Positions 1-8,439 of a DNA stretch of 64,000 nucleotides are shown one piece after another. The position numbers and the translations under genes are program-made. The notes under the pieces were generated by a model that worked only from the letters and a program-made list of their open reading frames with translations, did no database searches and was not told where the DNA came from. Numbering within the stretch: position 1 is the first letter of the stretch; each line of letters starts with the position of its first letter. The stretch is from the NCBI RefSeq assembly GCF_000934745.1, contig NZ_JYNO01000001.1:868001-932000 (forward strand). The letters are read 5' to 3'. This DNA is from Desulfonatronum thioautotrophicum. GTDB taxonomy: Bacteria; Desulfobacterota; Desulfovibrionia; Desulfovibrionales; Desulfonatronaceae.

Positions 1-72
1 TTCCTGTCGCATCAAGTTAGTCATGCGGCAAAGTCATCAAGAAAACGCAGCATATACTGAGGAGAAGGTCAA

Positions 73-690
73 GTGGATCTGATCATTGCCACCAAAAACA
101 GAGGAAAGGCGGCTGAAATTTCCGTATTGTTGCGGGATTTTGGCGTGAATGTGCTGACCATGGATGTTTTTCCGGAAATCGGAGATATTCCGGAAACCGG
201 GGATACCTTTGAGGAGAACGCACTGATCAAGGCACGAACCGTTGCCAGGCTGACCGGATTGACGGCTTTGGCGGATGACTCCGGTCTGGAGGTGGATGCA
301 CTGGCCGGTGCTCCTGGGGTCTACTCCGCCCGGTTCAGCGGGCAGGATGCGACGGATGCAACGAATAACGCCCTACTGCTGGCCAAACTCGAAGGCGTTC
401 CTTGGGCAGAGAGGGGGGCGCGTTTTGTCAGCGTGATCGCGGTGCACGCCCCGATTCTGGGGGGCAAGGAACTGCTGTCTCGGGGTACATGGTCCGGGCG
501 GATCGCCACCCGGCCGCAGGGAACAAACGGGTTCGGCTATGACCCCCTATTTCTTGACGAGGATGCGGGACTGACCGCGGCCCAACTGGAGTCCGGGGAA
601 AAAAACAGGCGCAGTCATAGAGCCATGGCGTTACGCCAATTGGCCCAATCCTGGCCGCGATTCATGAAGGAGGTCGGCGGTCAAGGATGA
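73..690 (+). CDS. rdgB: XTP/dITP pyrophosphatase (RdgB/HAM1 family)
   Basis: This cytosolic house-cleaning enzyme hydrolyses non-canonical purine triphosphates (dITP, XTP, dXTP) to the monophosphate and pyrophosphate, keeping them out of DNA and RNA. The 205-residue product has the family's usual length. The N-terminus carries the nucleotide-binding motif ATKNRGKAAEI, the centre has ADDSGLEVDAL with the acidic catalytic and metal-binding residues, and further on are FGYDPLF and SHRAMAL, all Ham1 signatures. The start is GTG at 73, preceded by a purine-rich GAGGAGAAGG ribosome site. The gene stands alone: the next plus-strand gene is more than 500 bases away. Family assignment is secure; substrate preference is inferred from the family. 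Confidence 0.95.
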   Translation: MDLIIATKNRGKAAEISVLLRDFGVNVLTMDVFPEIGDIPETGDTFEENALIKARTVARLTGLTALADDSGLEVDALAGAPGVYSARFSGQDATDATNNALLLAKLEGVPWAERGARFVSVIAVHAPILGGKELLSRGTWSGRIATRPQGTNGFGYDPLFLDEDAGLTAAQLESGEKNRRSHRAMALRQLAQSWPRFMKEVGGQG

Positions 691-1231
691 TTTCAGGGAT
701 GTCTTAGAGAATTTTTCGCTCCATGCCTTCCTTGTAGTGCCGACTCATTCATCTTGTACTGAGTAACTCGCAATTACTTACCACGTTCCATACACCTCTC
801 CGGTGTTATTTCCAAAGAAAATGCATGCTCCTTGCGCCGAGGCACGCTGTGTTGGATCGCGCCTGCTTCAGTCAGGAGGGCAAATCGCACCAAGCGGAAC
901 AATAAATCTTTAGTTTTTTCAAAATATTATGCAACTGCGGATATGCCTTGCGGACAAGGTCGTGGCGGGACCTATTTTCCAGGATGATGCGCTCTCCCTG
1001 GGCCCTGTTTCGAGGAATATCTCGTAATGTCAATGAAAACGTCAATGAAAACCTTGACTTTCCCTTTGATGATGGCCAATTTACATCGTGCGACTGTTTC
1101 TTCTGTCGTGGGCATCTTTCCTGACGATTTGCCGCCATATCGAGTCAGATTTCGTGTTTGATTCGTCGTCCCAAACTTTCTTCGTACCTCCGACAGGTGT
1201 CGGTAGCCCTCTCTGACACGCCGAGGCGACT
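691..1231. other. Non-coding gap between rdgB and the amidase gene
   Basis: No convincing gene was found. A minus-strand frame (872-1138) would encode 88 residues but lacks a ribosome site and any recognisable family. The gap holds a perfect tandem duplication of a 12-mer (GTCAATGAAAAC at 1029-1040 and 1041-1052). The amidase promoter should lie here, but no clear -35/-10 pair could be assigned. Confidence 0.5.
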
Positions 1232-3070
1232 ATGCCCATACGTCTTTTTTGGATGTTCATCCTCGTTCTGGGAGTATTGTGTGGCGGCCCATTGGTGAAG
1301 AGCGGTCATGCCAGTGCCGAGCGCGACTACACCAATGGATGGAACGAGTTCCATCGCCTGCTCAAGGATTCCGGTCAGGCCCGGGACCGGAACGCTTGGC
1401 TGGCCGTGCGCAATATGTTCAACAGCGCCTACCAAAAAGCCCCCCAAGGCCCGGAGGCCCCGAAATCCCTGTTTTATCTGGGACGCGTTCATGAGGAAAT
1501 GGGAGTCCGCTTTGGGCAGAGCGCGGACTTCGCCCAGGCCGTTGACTATTACGGACGCGTGGCCCTGCGGTTCGCCAACCACACCTGGGCGGACGACGCA
1601 CTGCTGCGCAAGGCCAAAATCCACCTGGAGCACATGAACGATTCCGCCCAAGCCTATATCGATCTGCTCTCCATCGTTCACAACCACTCCAAGGGCGATA
1701 TGGCCCCGAAGGCCCAGGCCATGCTCCGGGAGCTGGATTCAGCTTTTCTGGCCAAGGTCAACGCTTCCGGTGCCGGATCGGGCACCGCGGCGGCAGCCAC
1801 CACTTCCAATTCGAATCCAACCAGCGGCCCGACATCGTCTTCGGCCACGGCACCTGTTGTCCAAGCGGCTTTGAGTGATATTGCGACGTCACGGCCGCGA
1901 CCCACGGTACAGAATAGCGGAGAGGCCCGGTTGATGCAGGTCCGCTACTGGAGCAGTGATGAGTATACCCGGGTCGTTCTGGATGTGGATGCCGACGTGG
2001 ACTATACCCACCGCCTGCTCAATCCGGATCCTGAGCTGGGCACGCCGCACCGACTGATGATCGATCTACAGGGAACGGTTCTTGGTCCGGAAGCCCCTGC
2101 ACAGCTCTCCGTGGCAGATGGAATTTTACGTCAGGTGCGGACCGGCCAGAATCAGCCGGATGTCAGCCGGGTCGTTCTGGATATCCAGCGTTTGGCGGAT
2201 TTTCGGGTCTTTACCCTGGAAGGGCCGTTTCGGATAGTTGTGGATATCAGCGGGGGCGGAGGGACAACAACCATGGCTGGTGTGCAGCCGCCGCAATCTT
2301 CTCGCCCGGCAGGGGGGGCGGCCACTCCACCGCAAATCACGCCGAGATCCGGGGATATCGCCGGCAGCCTGATCGAGCAATTGGGACTGAAGGTCAAAAC
2401 GATCATGATCGATCCCGGTCACGGAGGAAAAGATCCCGGGGCCGTGGCCAACGGCCTGAAGGAAAAAGACGTTAATCTGCGCATGTCCCGGATTTTGGGA
2501 AGAATGCTGGAAGAAAAGGGGTTTCGGGTTCTGTATACCCGGACCACGGATGTCTTCATCCCGCTGGAAGAACGAACAGCCATGGCCAATGCCCAAAAAG
2601 CGGACCTGTTCCTCTCCATTCATGCCAACGCCCACCCAAATCCGAACATGAAGGGGTTCGAGATTTATTCGTTGAATCTGGCCAGAAACCAGGACGCCGT
2701 GCGGATCGCAGCCAGGGAGAACGCGGTTTCATCAAAAAATATCAGTGACTTGCAGTTGATCCTCACGGATCTGATGCTCAACTCCAAGATTACGGAATCC
2801 AAAGAACTGGCCACCAAGATCCATGGGCGGACCATCTCGGGCATGCGGCGTACCCACCCCAATCTCGCGGACAGAGGAGTGCGGGAAGCCCCGTTCTATG
2901 TGTTGATGGGAGCGAAAATGCCGGCGGTACTGATTGAAATGGGGTATCTGACCAACCGGGAAGAGGCGCGGCTTTTGGCTACGGATGCCTATTTGCGGAC
3001 CTTGGCCTCGAACCTGCTCCAGGGGGTCCTGGCGTACCGCGATTATATCGAGCGGCATGCAAAGCTTTAG
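1232..3070 (+). CDS. amiC: N-acetylmuramoyl-L-alanine amidase with AMIN domain (AmiC-like)
   Basis: This exported zinc amidase cuts the bond between N-acetylmuramic acid and the stem peptide, normally during daughter-cell separation. The 612-residue protein starts with a signal peptide (about residues 1-28). A TPR-like helical region follows (about 30-180), then a Ser/Thr/Ala linker, an AMIN peptidoglycan- or envelope-targeting domain (about 230-345) and a C-terminal Amidase_3 domain (about 390-608). The expected zinc and catalytic residues are visible: His397 in DPGHGGKDPGA, Glu411 in the following helix, His464 in SIHANA and Glu569 in LIEMGYLTN. The N-terminal TPR-like extension makes it longer than E. 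coli AmiC, as seen in delta-proteobacterial homologues. It ends tail-to-tail with the minus-strand oxidoreductase gene, overlapping by four bases. The gene name follows domain architecture only. Confidence 0.9.
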   Translation: MPIRLFWMFILVLGVLCGGPLVKSGHASAERDYTNGWNEFHRLLKDSGQARDRNAWLAVRNMFNSAYQKAPQGPEAPKSLFYLGRVHEEMGVRFGQSADFAQAVDYYGRVALRFANHTWADDALLRKAKIHLEHMNDSAQAYIDLLSIVHNHSKGDMAPKAQAMLRELDSAFLAKVNASGAGSGTAAAATTSNSNPTSGPTSSSATAPVVQAALSDIATSRPRPTVQNSGEARLMQVRYWSSDEYTRVVLDVDADVDYTHRLLNPDPELGTPHRLMIDLQGTVLGPEAPAQLSVADGILRQVRTGQNQPDVSRVVLDIQRLADFRVFTLEGPFRIVVDISGGGGTTTMAGVQPPQSSRPAGGAATPPQITPRSGDIAGSLIEQLGLKVKTIMIDPGHGGKDPGAVANGLKEKDVNLRMSRILGRMLEEKGFRVLYTRTTDVFIPLEERTAMANAQKADLFLSIHANAHPNPNMKGFEIYSLNLARNQDAVRIAARENAVSSKNISDLQLILTDLMLNSKITESKELATKIHGRTISGMRRTHPNLADRGVREAPFYVLMGAKMPAVLIEMGYLTNREEARLLATDAYLRTLASNLLQGVLAYRDYIERHAKL

Positions 3071-4224
3071 TCGTCTGTTGAAAGACTTCTAGTTATCGCA
3101 TACTTTTGGATAAATTTGCGGTCAATGTAGTCCTTGATCCTGAAGGCCGTCCGCCCGCCGAAGGCAAATCCGTTTTTATGCAGGATGCCGTAGCCGCCTC
3201 CGAGATTGAAGATCAGCAGATACCCTCCACCCGGATCAAAAGGTTCCAGAGGGCGTCCCTCCAGCTGGGCCTGCAGATTGTGGCGGAGTACCGGATTTTG
3301 CCGTACCGCGTAAACGCCGACTTTGGCCAGCGGCTGCGGGGAGAAGGTGATGCAATCGCCTCCACCGAAGATGTCCGGGTGCGCGGGGCATTGCAGAAAC
3401 TGGTTGACCAGCAGCCCCCCGTCCCGGCTTACCTCCAGCCCTGATGCCCGGAATACCGATGACGGTTTGACGCCCAGGGCCAGAAAGATCATGTCCTGGG
3501 TATGGCTTTGGCCGTTGGCCAGCAGAATGCTGCCGTTGTGAACGGAAAGCACGGGGCTTTCCTCGAAAATTTTGATTTTCCTCCCTCGAAAGGTTTTCCG
3601 GACCAGCCCTCGGACTTTTTCCGGCATGGTTTTCAGAAGAGCTCCCCTCGCGAACAGCTGGACAATGCCTCCCTTGCCCTCTCCTGACATCGCCGCCACC
3701 CAGGCGTTACCGGCAACTTCCACGGAGGCCGCCCCTCCACCGCACACACCGATCCGGACCTGACGGTCCTGGGCCAGTTCCTGAATCCGTTGCCGGGCCC
3801 AGAATAGTTGTTCAATCGGCTTGACCGGGAAAATGTTCCGGCTTGCAAGTGATTGAAAGCTCGGCTCATCTGGGCCTGATGCGAGAATATCATCGGGAAC
3901 AAAGCTGCCCAAATTGCAGCTCAAGACATCGTAAGGCACCTCCTGTCCGCTTTCCAGGACGACACGATTGCGCCGCGGATTAATGGTGGCGACGATGCCG
4001 GTTATGAATTCCCCCCCCCTGTTTTCGATCATGTTTCGGACCGGAAAGCTGATTTCATCCGGCGTGTAGGCGCCACCGAGCATGCCTGGGCCCATGCCGG
4101 AATAGGAGTGGCGGTGGCCAGGTCCGATGGCTGTCACCTGGTGGCCTCGGGCCCGCAGCTGCGGGATGGCGGCCATCACGGCCATATGGGCATGGCCGGC
4201 GCCGGCCAGCAACAGTTTGGGCAT
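3067..4224 (-). CDS. FAD/NAD(P)-dependent pyridine nucleotide-disulfide-type oxidoreductase
   Basis: This 385-residue flavoprotein belongs to the NDH-2/sulfide:quinone oxidoreductase-like superfamily. The N-terminus has an FAD-binding Rossmann motif (LLLAGAGHAHMAVM), a second dinucleotide motif (IGVCGGGAASVEVA) lies near the middle, and the C-terminal half carries the FAD-contacting GGGDCI segment. GHAHM next to the GxG motif and the closing glycine-rich segment resemble the family that in some bacteria is fused to or placed beside selenide water dikinase; no such partner is seen here. The true electron donor and acceptor cannot be read from sequence. It lies 147 bases downstream of the photolyase gene on the same strand, so co-transcription is possible. 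It overlaps the amidase gene tail-to-tail by four bases. Confidence 0.8.
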   Translation of the reverse strand: MPKLLLAGAGHAHMAVMAAIPQLRARGHQVTAIGPGHRHSYSGMGPGMLGGAYTPDEISFPVRNMIENRGGEFITGIVATINPRRNRVVLESGQEVPYDVLSCNLGSFVPDDILASGPDEPSFQSLASRNIFPVKPIEQLFWARQRIQELAQDRQVRIGVCGGGAASVEVAGNAWVAAMSGEGKGGIVQLFARGALLKTMPEKVRGLVRKTFRGRKIKIFEESPVLSVHNGSILLANGQSHTQDMIFLALGVKPSSVFRASGLEVSRDGGLLVNQFLQCPAHPDIFGGGDCITFSPQPLAKVGVYAVRQNPVLRHNLQAQLEGRPLEPFDPGGGYLLIFNLGGGYGILHKNGFAFGGRTAFRIKDYIDRKFIQKYAITRSLSTDD

Positions 4225-4371
4225 GGGAAAGCTGCTGATGTCTGATGGGGAAATTGGTCAGAAGGAGCGGTGCGCAAAGTCGCGAGCTCGACCAGGAATT
4301 TCAGGAGTTACATGCCAGCACATGCAAAGGTGCTGGAGATATGAGGTAGACCAGCCAGTACGGCCAAAACG

Positions 4372-5772
4372 TCATTGATCCTGATCGCGGTTTGGATTTG
4401 AAGGGCAACTATCGGGGCAGTGCCGGTCGATATAATCCTGGACGGAAAATTTGCGGGAGCAGCCAGAGGCACTCATAAAGCGGATTTTCCCAAAAATCGG
4501 TCGTTCAAACCAGGGACGATCATGCACACCGCCGATGCTCCAGGCAATACCGGTGTAGCCGTTGGGATCACGCCCATCCAATTCGTAGGTGTCATTGAGC
4601 CGAATGGCCACATCCATGGCCTGCTCCGGAGACGAAGTCCATTCCAGGATTTTTTTTGCCCAATACATGCGCATGTATCCATGCATTTTTCCTGTTTCGG
4701 TCATTTCCCGCTGGGCTGCGTTCCAAAGCGGATCATGCGTCGTAGCGCTTGCGAATTCCTCGATGTCATACGTGTACGGTCTTTTGTCGCGGCGGTGATC
4801 GTCCAAGGTCTTTCTGGCCCAGTCCGGAAAACCGTCCACCGTGTCATAGGCCTGGTTGTACCAGCAGAAATTGTCAGCAAGTTCCCTGCGGACGATCAGT
4901 TCCTCCAGGAAGGCTTCCCGGGAAGCAGCGGACTTGGCCGAGCGCATGACCTCCAGGGAGACGCGTTGGGCGGAAATCTGACCGAAATGCAGGTAGGGCG
5001 AGAGGTTGGAGAGTACCTGTGCGTTGGGATCGTTGCGTTGGTCATAGTGCTCCAGGCGGTGCTCCAGGAATTCCTGAAGCACTTTTGATCCGGGGCGTGT
5101 TCCGGGTTTGAGCCAGTCAACTTCGGCCACTTTGGTGTTGACCCGCAGGCTTTCCCAGGCGGTGTCCCAGTCCACCCGGGAGCTGGCACCGGCTTCACGG
5201 GAAGCTTTGGGGACCGTCGGAAGATCCGGGAATGGGGTCAGATACTCGTCCAGGAGGCGATGAATTTTGGGGCGGATGGTCCGCGCAGCATACTCCTGCT
5301 TGTTGGAGGCCACGAGGCAGGGCACGATGTTGTGGGCATCCACTTCGTGGCAGGGTATGTTCAATTCCTGAAGGACGTCCTTTTTCCACTTGCGCTTGAT
5401 GCGTAGTGGATCAAAGTCCGTAACCAGAGCGCCGGCCTGGAGTTCCTGTACCAGCCCCAGCAGGGTTGCGGGCGGCTCACCCAGCCTGAGATGGAAGGTA
5501 ATTTCGCGTTTGCGCAACTCCGTCTCCACCTCAACCAAGCCCTTGAGCAGAAACCCGTACTGGCGAATGGTCGCGTCCAGGAAGACCGGGGCAAGGCAGA
5601 ACGCCACATGCAGGGGGACATTATGCTCTACGGCCATGTCCGCGGCGAAAAGCAAAGCCCAGTTGTCCTGGACACGCTGGTCCCGGCTCATCCAGTAGAG
5701 GACCGGACCTTTGCCAAGTTCGGCTCCGTGGTTGAGTTGGGTGGCGCGGGCAGGGTGGATGGATGTGGACAT
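4372..5772 (-). CDS. phr: Class II deoxyribodipyrimidine photolyase
   Basis: This enzyme uses light and reduced FAD to split cyclobutane pyrimidine dimers in DNA. The 466-residue length fits class II photolyases. The N-terminus has the class II antenna-domain signature WMSRDQRVQDNWAL. The C-terminal half carries the FAD-binding helical domain with HGYMRMYWAKKILEW and DPNGYTGIAWSIGGVHDRPW, which are diagnostic of class II rather than class I. The closing segment GCSRKF-x5-YID is also typical. Presence of this gene suggests that the organism meets light, or that the gene was acquired. It is transcribed away from the T6SS cluster, sharing the 365-base gap 5773-6137. Confidence 0.93.
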   Translation of the reverse strand: MSTSIHPARATQLNHGAELGKGPVLYWMSRDQRVQDNWALLFAADMAVEHNVPLHVAFCLAPVFLDATIRQYGFLLKGLVEVETELRKREITFHLRLGEPPATLLGLVQELQAGALVTDFDPLRIKRKWKKDVLQELNIPCHEVDAHNIVPCLVASNKQEYAARTIRPKIHRLLDEYLTPFPDLPTVPKASREAGASSRVDWDTAWESLRVNTKVAEVDWLKPGTRPGSKVLQEFLEHRLEHYDQRNDPNAQVLSNLSPYLHFGQISAQRVSLEVMRSAKSAASREAFLEELIVRRELADNFCWYNQAYDTVDGFPDWARKTLDDHRRDKRPYTYDIEEFASATTHDPLWNAAQREMTETGKMHGYMRMYWAKKILEWTSSPEQAMDVAIRLNDTYELDGRDPNGYTGIAWSIGGVHDRPWFERPIFGKIRFMSASGCSRKFSVQDYIDRHCPDSCPSNPNRDQDQ

Positions 5773-6137
5773 GAGGGTCGTGGCTCACAATTCAGATGTT
5801 AGCGTGGAACACGGCGCACTTGGCTGTAACGGTCTAAATAAAGTTTTTCATCTGCTAGAGTTTGAAGATTTTTTCGGCGACGCAGCGTATAGACGTGTTG
5901 CAGTGGACGGCGACACTCAGCCGAGGGGTCTGGACTGCTTTGGTTTACATGCTTTGTGTTGCGTACTTTCCAAGCGCTTGCTTTATGGCGCGTGGCTTGG
6001 GGTATTTAGTTGCTGTGCCATGTTTTTTTGTGGTTGGCAAAACACCTAGTTCAGACGTATAGGTTTTCCAGAATGATGTCGACGTTCACGGTCAATGTCC
6101 ATGCAAAGCGTGGGACAGTTATGAGGTATGGAACGCC
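5773..6137. other. Divergent intergenic region between photolyase and T6SS cluster
   Basis: This AT-richer gap must contain the start signals of the minus-strand photolyase and of the plus-strand T6SS operon beginning with tssA. No gene is supported in it. The only candidate regulatory match is a weak sigma-54-like -24/-12 element at 5986-6000, listed separately. Confidence 0.6.
5986..6000 (+). promoter_or_regulatory. Weak sigma-54-like promoter candidate upstream of tssA
   Basis: TGGCGC, five bases, then TTGG resembles the sigma-54 -24/-12 consensus TGGCAC-N5-TTGC with two mismatches, including loss of the conserved C of the -12 GC pair. It lies about 140 bases before tssA. Several T6SS clusters are sigma-54 controlled, which makes the match worth noting, but by sequence alone it may be chance. 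Confidence 0.22.
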
Positions 6138-7811
6138 ATGGATCTGAAATCCCTTGGGCAGGAGCCGATTCCCGGAACGAGTCCGGCAGGGCAGGATGCC
6201 CGGTATGATCCGGAATATGATCGACTGCAGGCAGAGATCGACAAGCTGAATTCCGTAACCAACCTCGCGGAAGTCAGTTGGAAGCGGGTCGTGGAAACGG
6301 CGTCGAGCATCCTTGCGACCAAATCAAAGGATCTCCTGGCCGCGGTGTACCTGTCCGTCGGATTACAGCACGAAGCCGGCCTGCAAGGATTGGCCACCGG
6401 GAGTCAGGTCTTGCGGGACATGGTCAATATGTACTGGGATGCGTGTTTTCCTCCCAAAAAGCGCCTGCGAGGGAGGATGAACGCTTTTTCCTGGTGGCAG
6501 GAGAAAACCGTGGCCTTGGTAAAGGGGCTGCCGCCGGACCCTATTGCCCCCGAACTGCACCGAAGCGTCATGGAAAATGTCACGGCGCTGGACAAGGCGC
6601 TGGCGGAACTGCTGCCTGATTTTCCGCCTCTGCGTGATCTGCTCACCGCGCTCAAACGTCTTCCCCTCGCCGAACCGCCTCAGGATGCAGCGTCCGCCGA
6701 TGCCGAGGTCGAGGCCGGGGATGTTGCCGTGCACTCAGCGCCGCCTTCGCCCGGCAACTCTGAAGCTGATCAGCCGGAAGCGCAACAAGAACAACAGGAT
6801 GCCCAGGAACATTCCACCGCCAGATCTTCCGGTGCTCCCTCGGCATCGCCTTCAGCGTCCGCTCCTGCCTCTGTCGCCTCTCCTCCTGCCACGCAGCAGA
6901 ATGTTGTCCCCCCGGAGGATGTGGCCGCGGCCCGCAAGATTTTGGTGGAGACGGCGCGCGGATTCGCCGATATCGGGAGAGATGCCGATCCCACGGATCC
7001 TTGGGTGTGGAGGGCGGCCAGGCTGGCGGCTTGGATCAGCGTTAAGACCTTGCCGCCAAACCAGGGCGGACAAACGATGATCCCGGCTCCGGATGCGGAT
7101 ATCAAGGCCGCCCTGCGCAAGCAGTTTGCCGAGGGCAGGTTTCTTGAGGCCGCTTTGGCCGCGGAGCGTCGTTTCCTGGGCGCGATTTTTTGGTTCGACC
7201 TGCAGCAGGTCGTGGCTACGTCCCTGGAGAAAATGGGTGAGGAATATGCTTGCGCCTTGAATGTGGTTCAGGAAGAGCTGCGGACACTGTTGACACGTTT
7301 TCAAGGCCTGGACCAGCTGGCTTTCGCTGACGGAACGCCTTTTGCCGACCCTGAGACCAAGTCCTGGATCGCCAAGCTGACCGGTGGTCCACGCAGTGGA
7401 GGCTCATCAGGGGAAACCACCGTGGTGCATGACGTTTCGCGGCATGCTCTGGAGCTTGCCGAGTCCAGGTATGCGCAAAAGGACGAGTCCGGAGCTCTGG
7501 ACATTCTCTCCAGGGCATTGCGGGACGCACCCGGTGGATCCGTGAGAATGCGGCTGCGTCTGGCCCAGATGGACATGTTGATTCGATCCGGGCGGTTTGC
7601 CTTGGCCGTGGCCCTTGGCGAGGAGCTGTTGGCGGAAATGGAACGACGCGATCTTCCGACATGGGCCCCGGAACTTGCCGTGGAAACCTTGCGGACCTGC
7701 CATGTGGCCTATGTCGGAAATGGCGGGGAGAGCAATCTGGCCAGAGCTCGAGAACTGGCCGCGATGGTTGGCCGAATCCGCCCGGCGTCCGCCTTGACCC
7801 TGGCAATTTAA
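6138..7811 (+). CDS. tssA: T6SS protein TssA (ImpA N-terminal domain, VasJ-type C-terminus)
   Basis: TssA proteins sit at the baseplate or the distal end of the sheath and prime or stabilise tail-tube and sheath polymerisation. The 557-residue product has an ImpA_N domain at the N-terminus (about residues 1-150, starting MDLKSLGQEPIPGTSPAGQDARYD is too long to be chance; the key block is PIPGTSPAGQDARYDPEY). A long Ala/Pro/Ser/Gln-rich linker (about 190-265) follows, then a VasJ-like helical C-terminal region (about 280-555) with the tetratricopeptide-like stretch around ALDILSRALRDAPG. It opens the T6SS cluster, and tssB follows after 130 bases. Assignment to TssA is secure; the subclass (short or long type) is judged from the VasJ-like tail. 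Confidence 0.9.
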   Translation: MDLKSLGQEPIPGTSPAGQDARYDPEYDRLQAEIDKLNSVTNLAEVSWKRVVETASSILATKSKDLLAAVYLSVGLQHEAGLQGLATGSQVLRDMVNMYWDACFPPKKRLRGRMNAFSWWQEKTVALVKGLPPDPIAPELHRSVMENVTALDKALAELLPDFPPLRDLLTALKRLPLAEPPQDAASADAEVEAGDVAVHSAPPSPGNSEADQPEAQQEQQDAQEHSTARSSGAPSASPSASAPASVASPPATQQNVVPPEDVAAARKILVETARGFADIGRDADPTDPWVWRAARLAAWISVKTLPPNQGGQTMIPAPDADIKAALRKQFAEGRFLEAALAAERRFLGAIFWFDLQQVVATSLEKMGEEYACALNVVQEELRTLLTRFQGLDQLAFADGTPFADPETKSWIAKLTGGPRSGGSSGETTVVHDVSRHALELAESRYAQKDESGALDILSRALRDAPGGSVRMRLRLAQMDMLIRSGRFALAVALGEELLAEMERRDLPTWAPELAVETLRTCHVAYVGNGGESNLARARELAAMVGRIRPASALTLAI

Positions 7812-7941
7812 CATGGTCGAGGAAGCGGTTTTTTCCTTGCCAGGGGCGTGAACAATAAAATATGCTTGAGTGGTGGTCAGTCAATCGGAATGCTGTTTTG
7901 GGTAACACTATGAACGCCATGTTTTGCCGAGGAGGTTCTCA

Positions 7942-8427
7942 ATGACGAAGGAAGGGTCCATTGCTCCCAAGGAGCGGGTGAATATCGTGTATCGTCCCGC
8001 CACCGGCGACGCCAAGGAAGAGGTGGAATTGCCACTGAAGCTGACGATCTTGGGGGATTTTACGCAACGCCCCGATGATCGGATGGTTGAAGATCGGGAT
8101 CCCATCTCCGTGGATAAGGACAATTTCAACGATGTGCTCAAAGCCCAGGGGTTGGAATTGAACCTGAATGTTCCCAACCGGCTTTCCGACGTGGAAGATG
8201 CGCAAATGGGCGTGAATCTCAAGTTTGAGAGCCTGAAGGACTTTGAGCCGGACGCGATCGTTCAGAAAATCCCGGAATTGGCCAAGCTGATGGAATTACG
8301 CGAGGCGCTCAAGGCACTCAAAGGACCCCTGGCCAATGTACCGGATTTTCGCAAGAAGGTGCAGGAACTGGTCAAGGACGAGGGTGCACGGGCGAAGTTG
8401 CTCAAGGAACTGGGAATCGAAGGGTAG
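7942..8427 (+). CDS. tssB: T6SS contractile sheath small subunit TssB (VipA/ImpB)
   Basis: TssB pairs with TssC to build the contractile sheath around the Hcp tube. The ATG at 7942, which follows the strong ribosome site GAGGAGG, gives 161 residues, matching the family; a TTG six codons earlier is less likely. Recognisable TssB features are the N-terminal ERVNIVYRPATGDAKEEVELPLKLTILGD block (read here as the region at residues 10-38) and the C-terminal helical part ending ARAKLLKELGIEG. It lies 12 bases before tssC, so the two are co-translated in fixed stoichiometry. Confidence 0.95.
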   Translation: MTKEGSIAPKERVNIVYRPATGDAKEEVELPLKLTILGDFTQRPDDRMVEDRDPISVDKDNFNDVLKAQGLELNLNVPNRLSDVEDAQMGVNLKFESLKDFEPDAIVQKIPELAKLMELREALKALKGPLANVPDFRKKVQELVKDEGARAKLLKELGIEG

Positions 8428-8439
8428 GGAGGATCAATC

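Noticed and set aside
872-1138. Minus-strand frame of 88 residues before the amidase gene
   Set aside because: No ribosome site before its ATG, no recognisable family, low-complexity repeat FSLTFSLT from a 12-base duplication; treated as non-coding.
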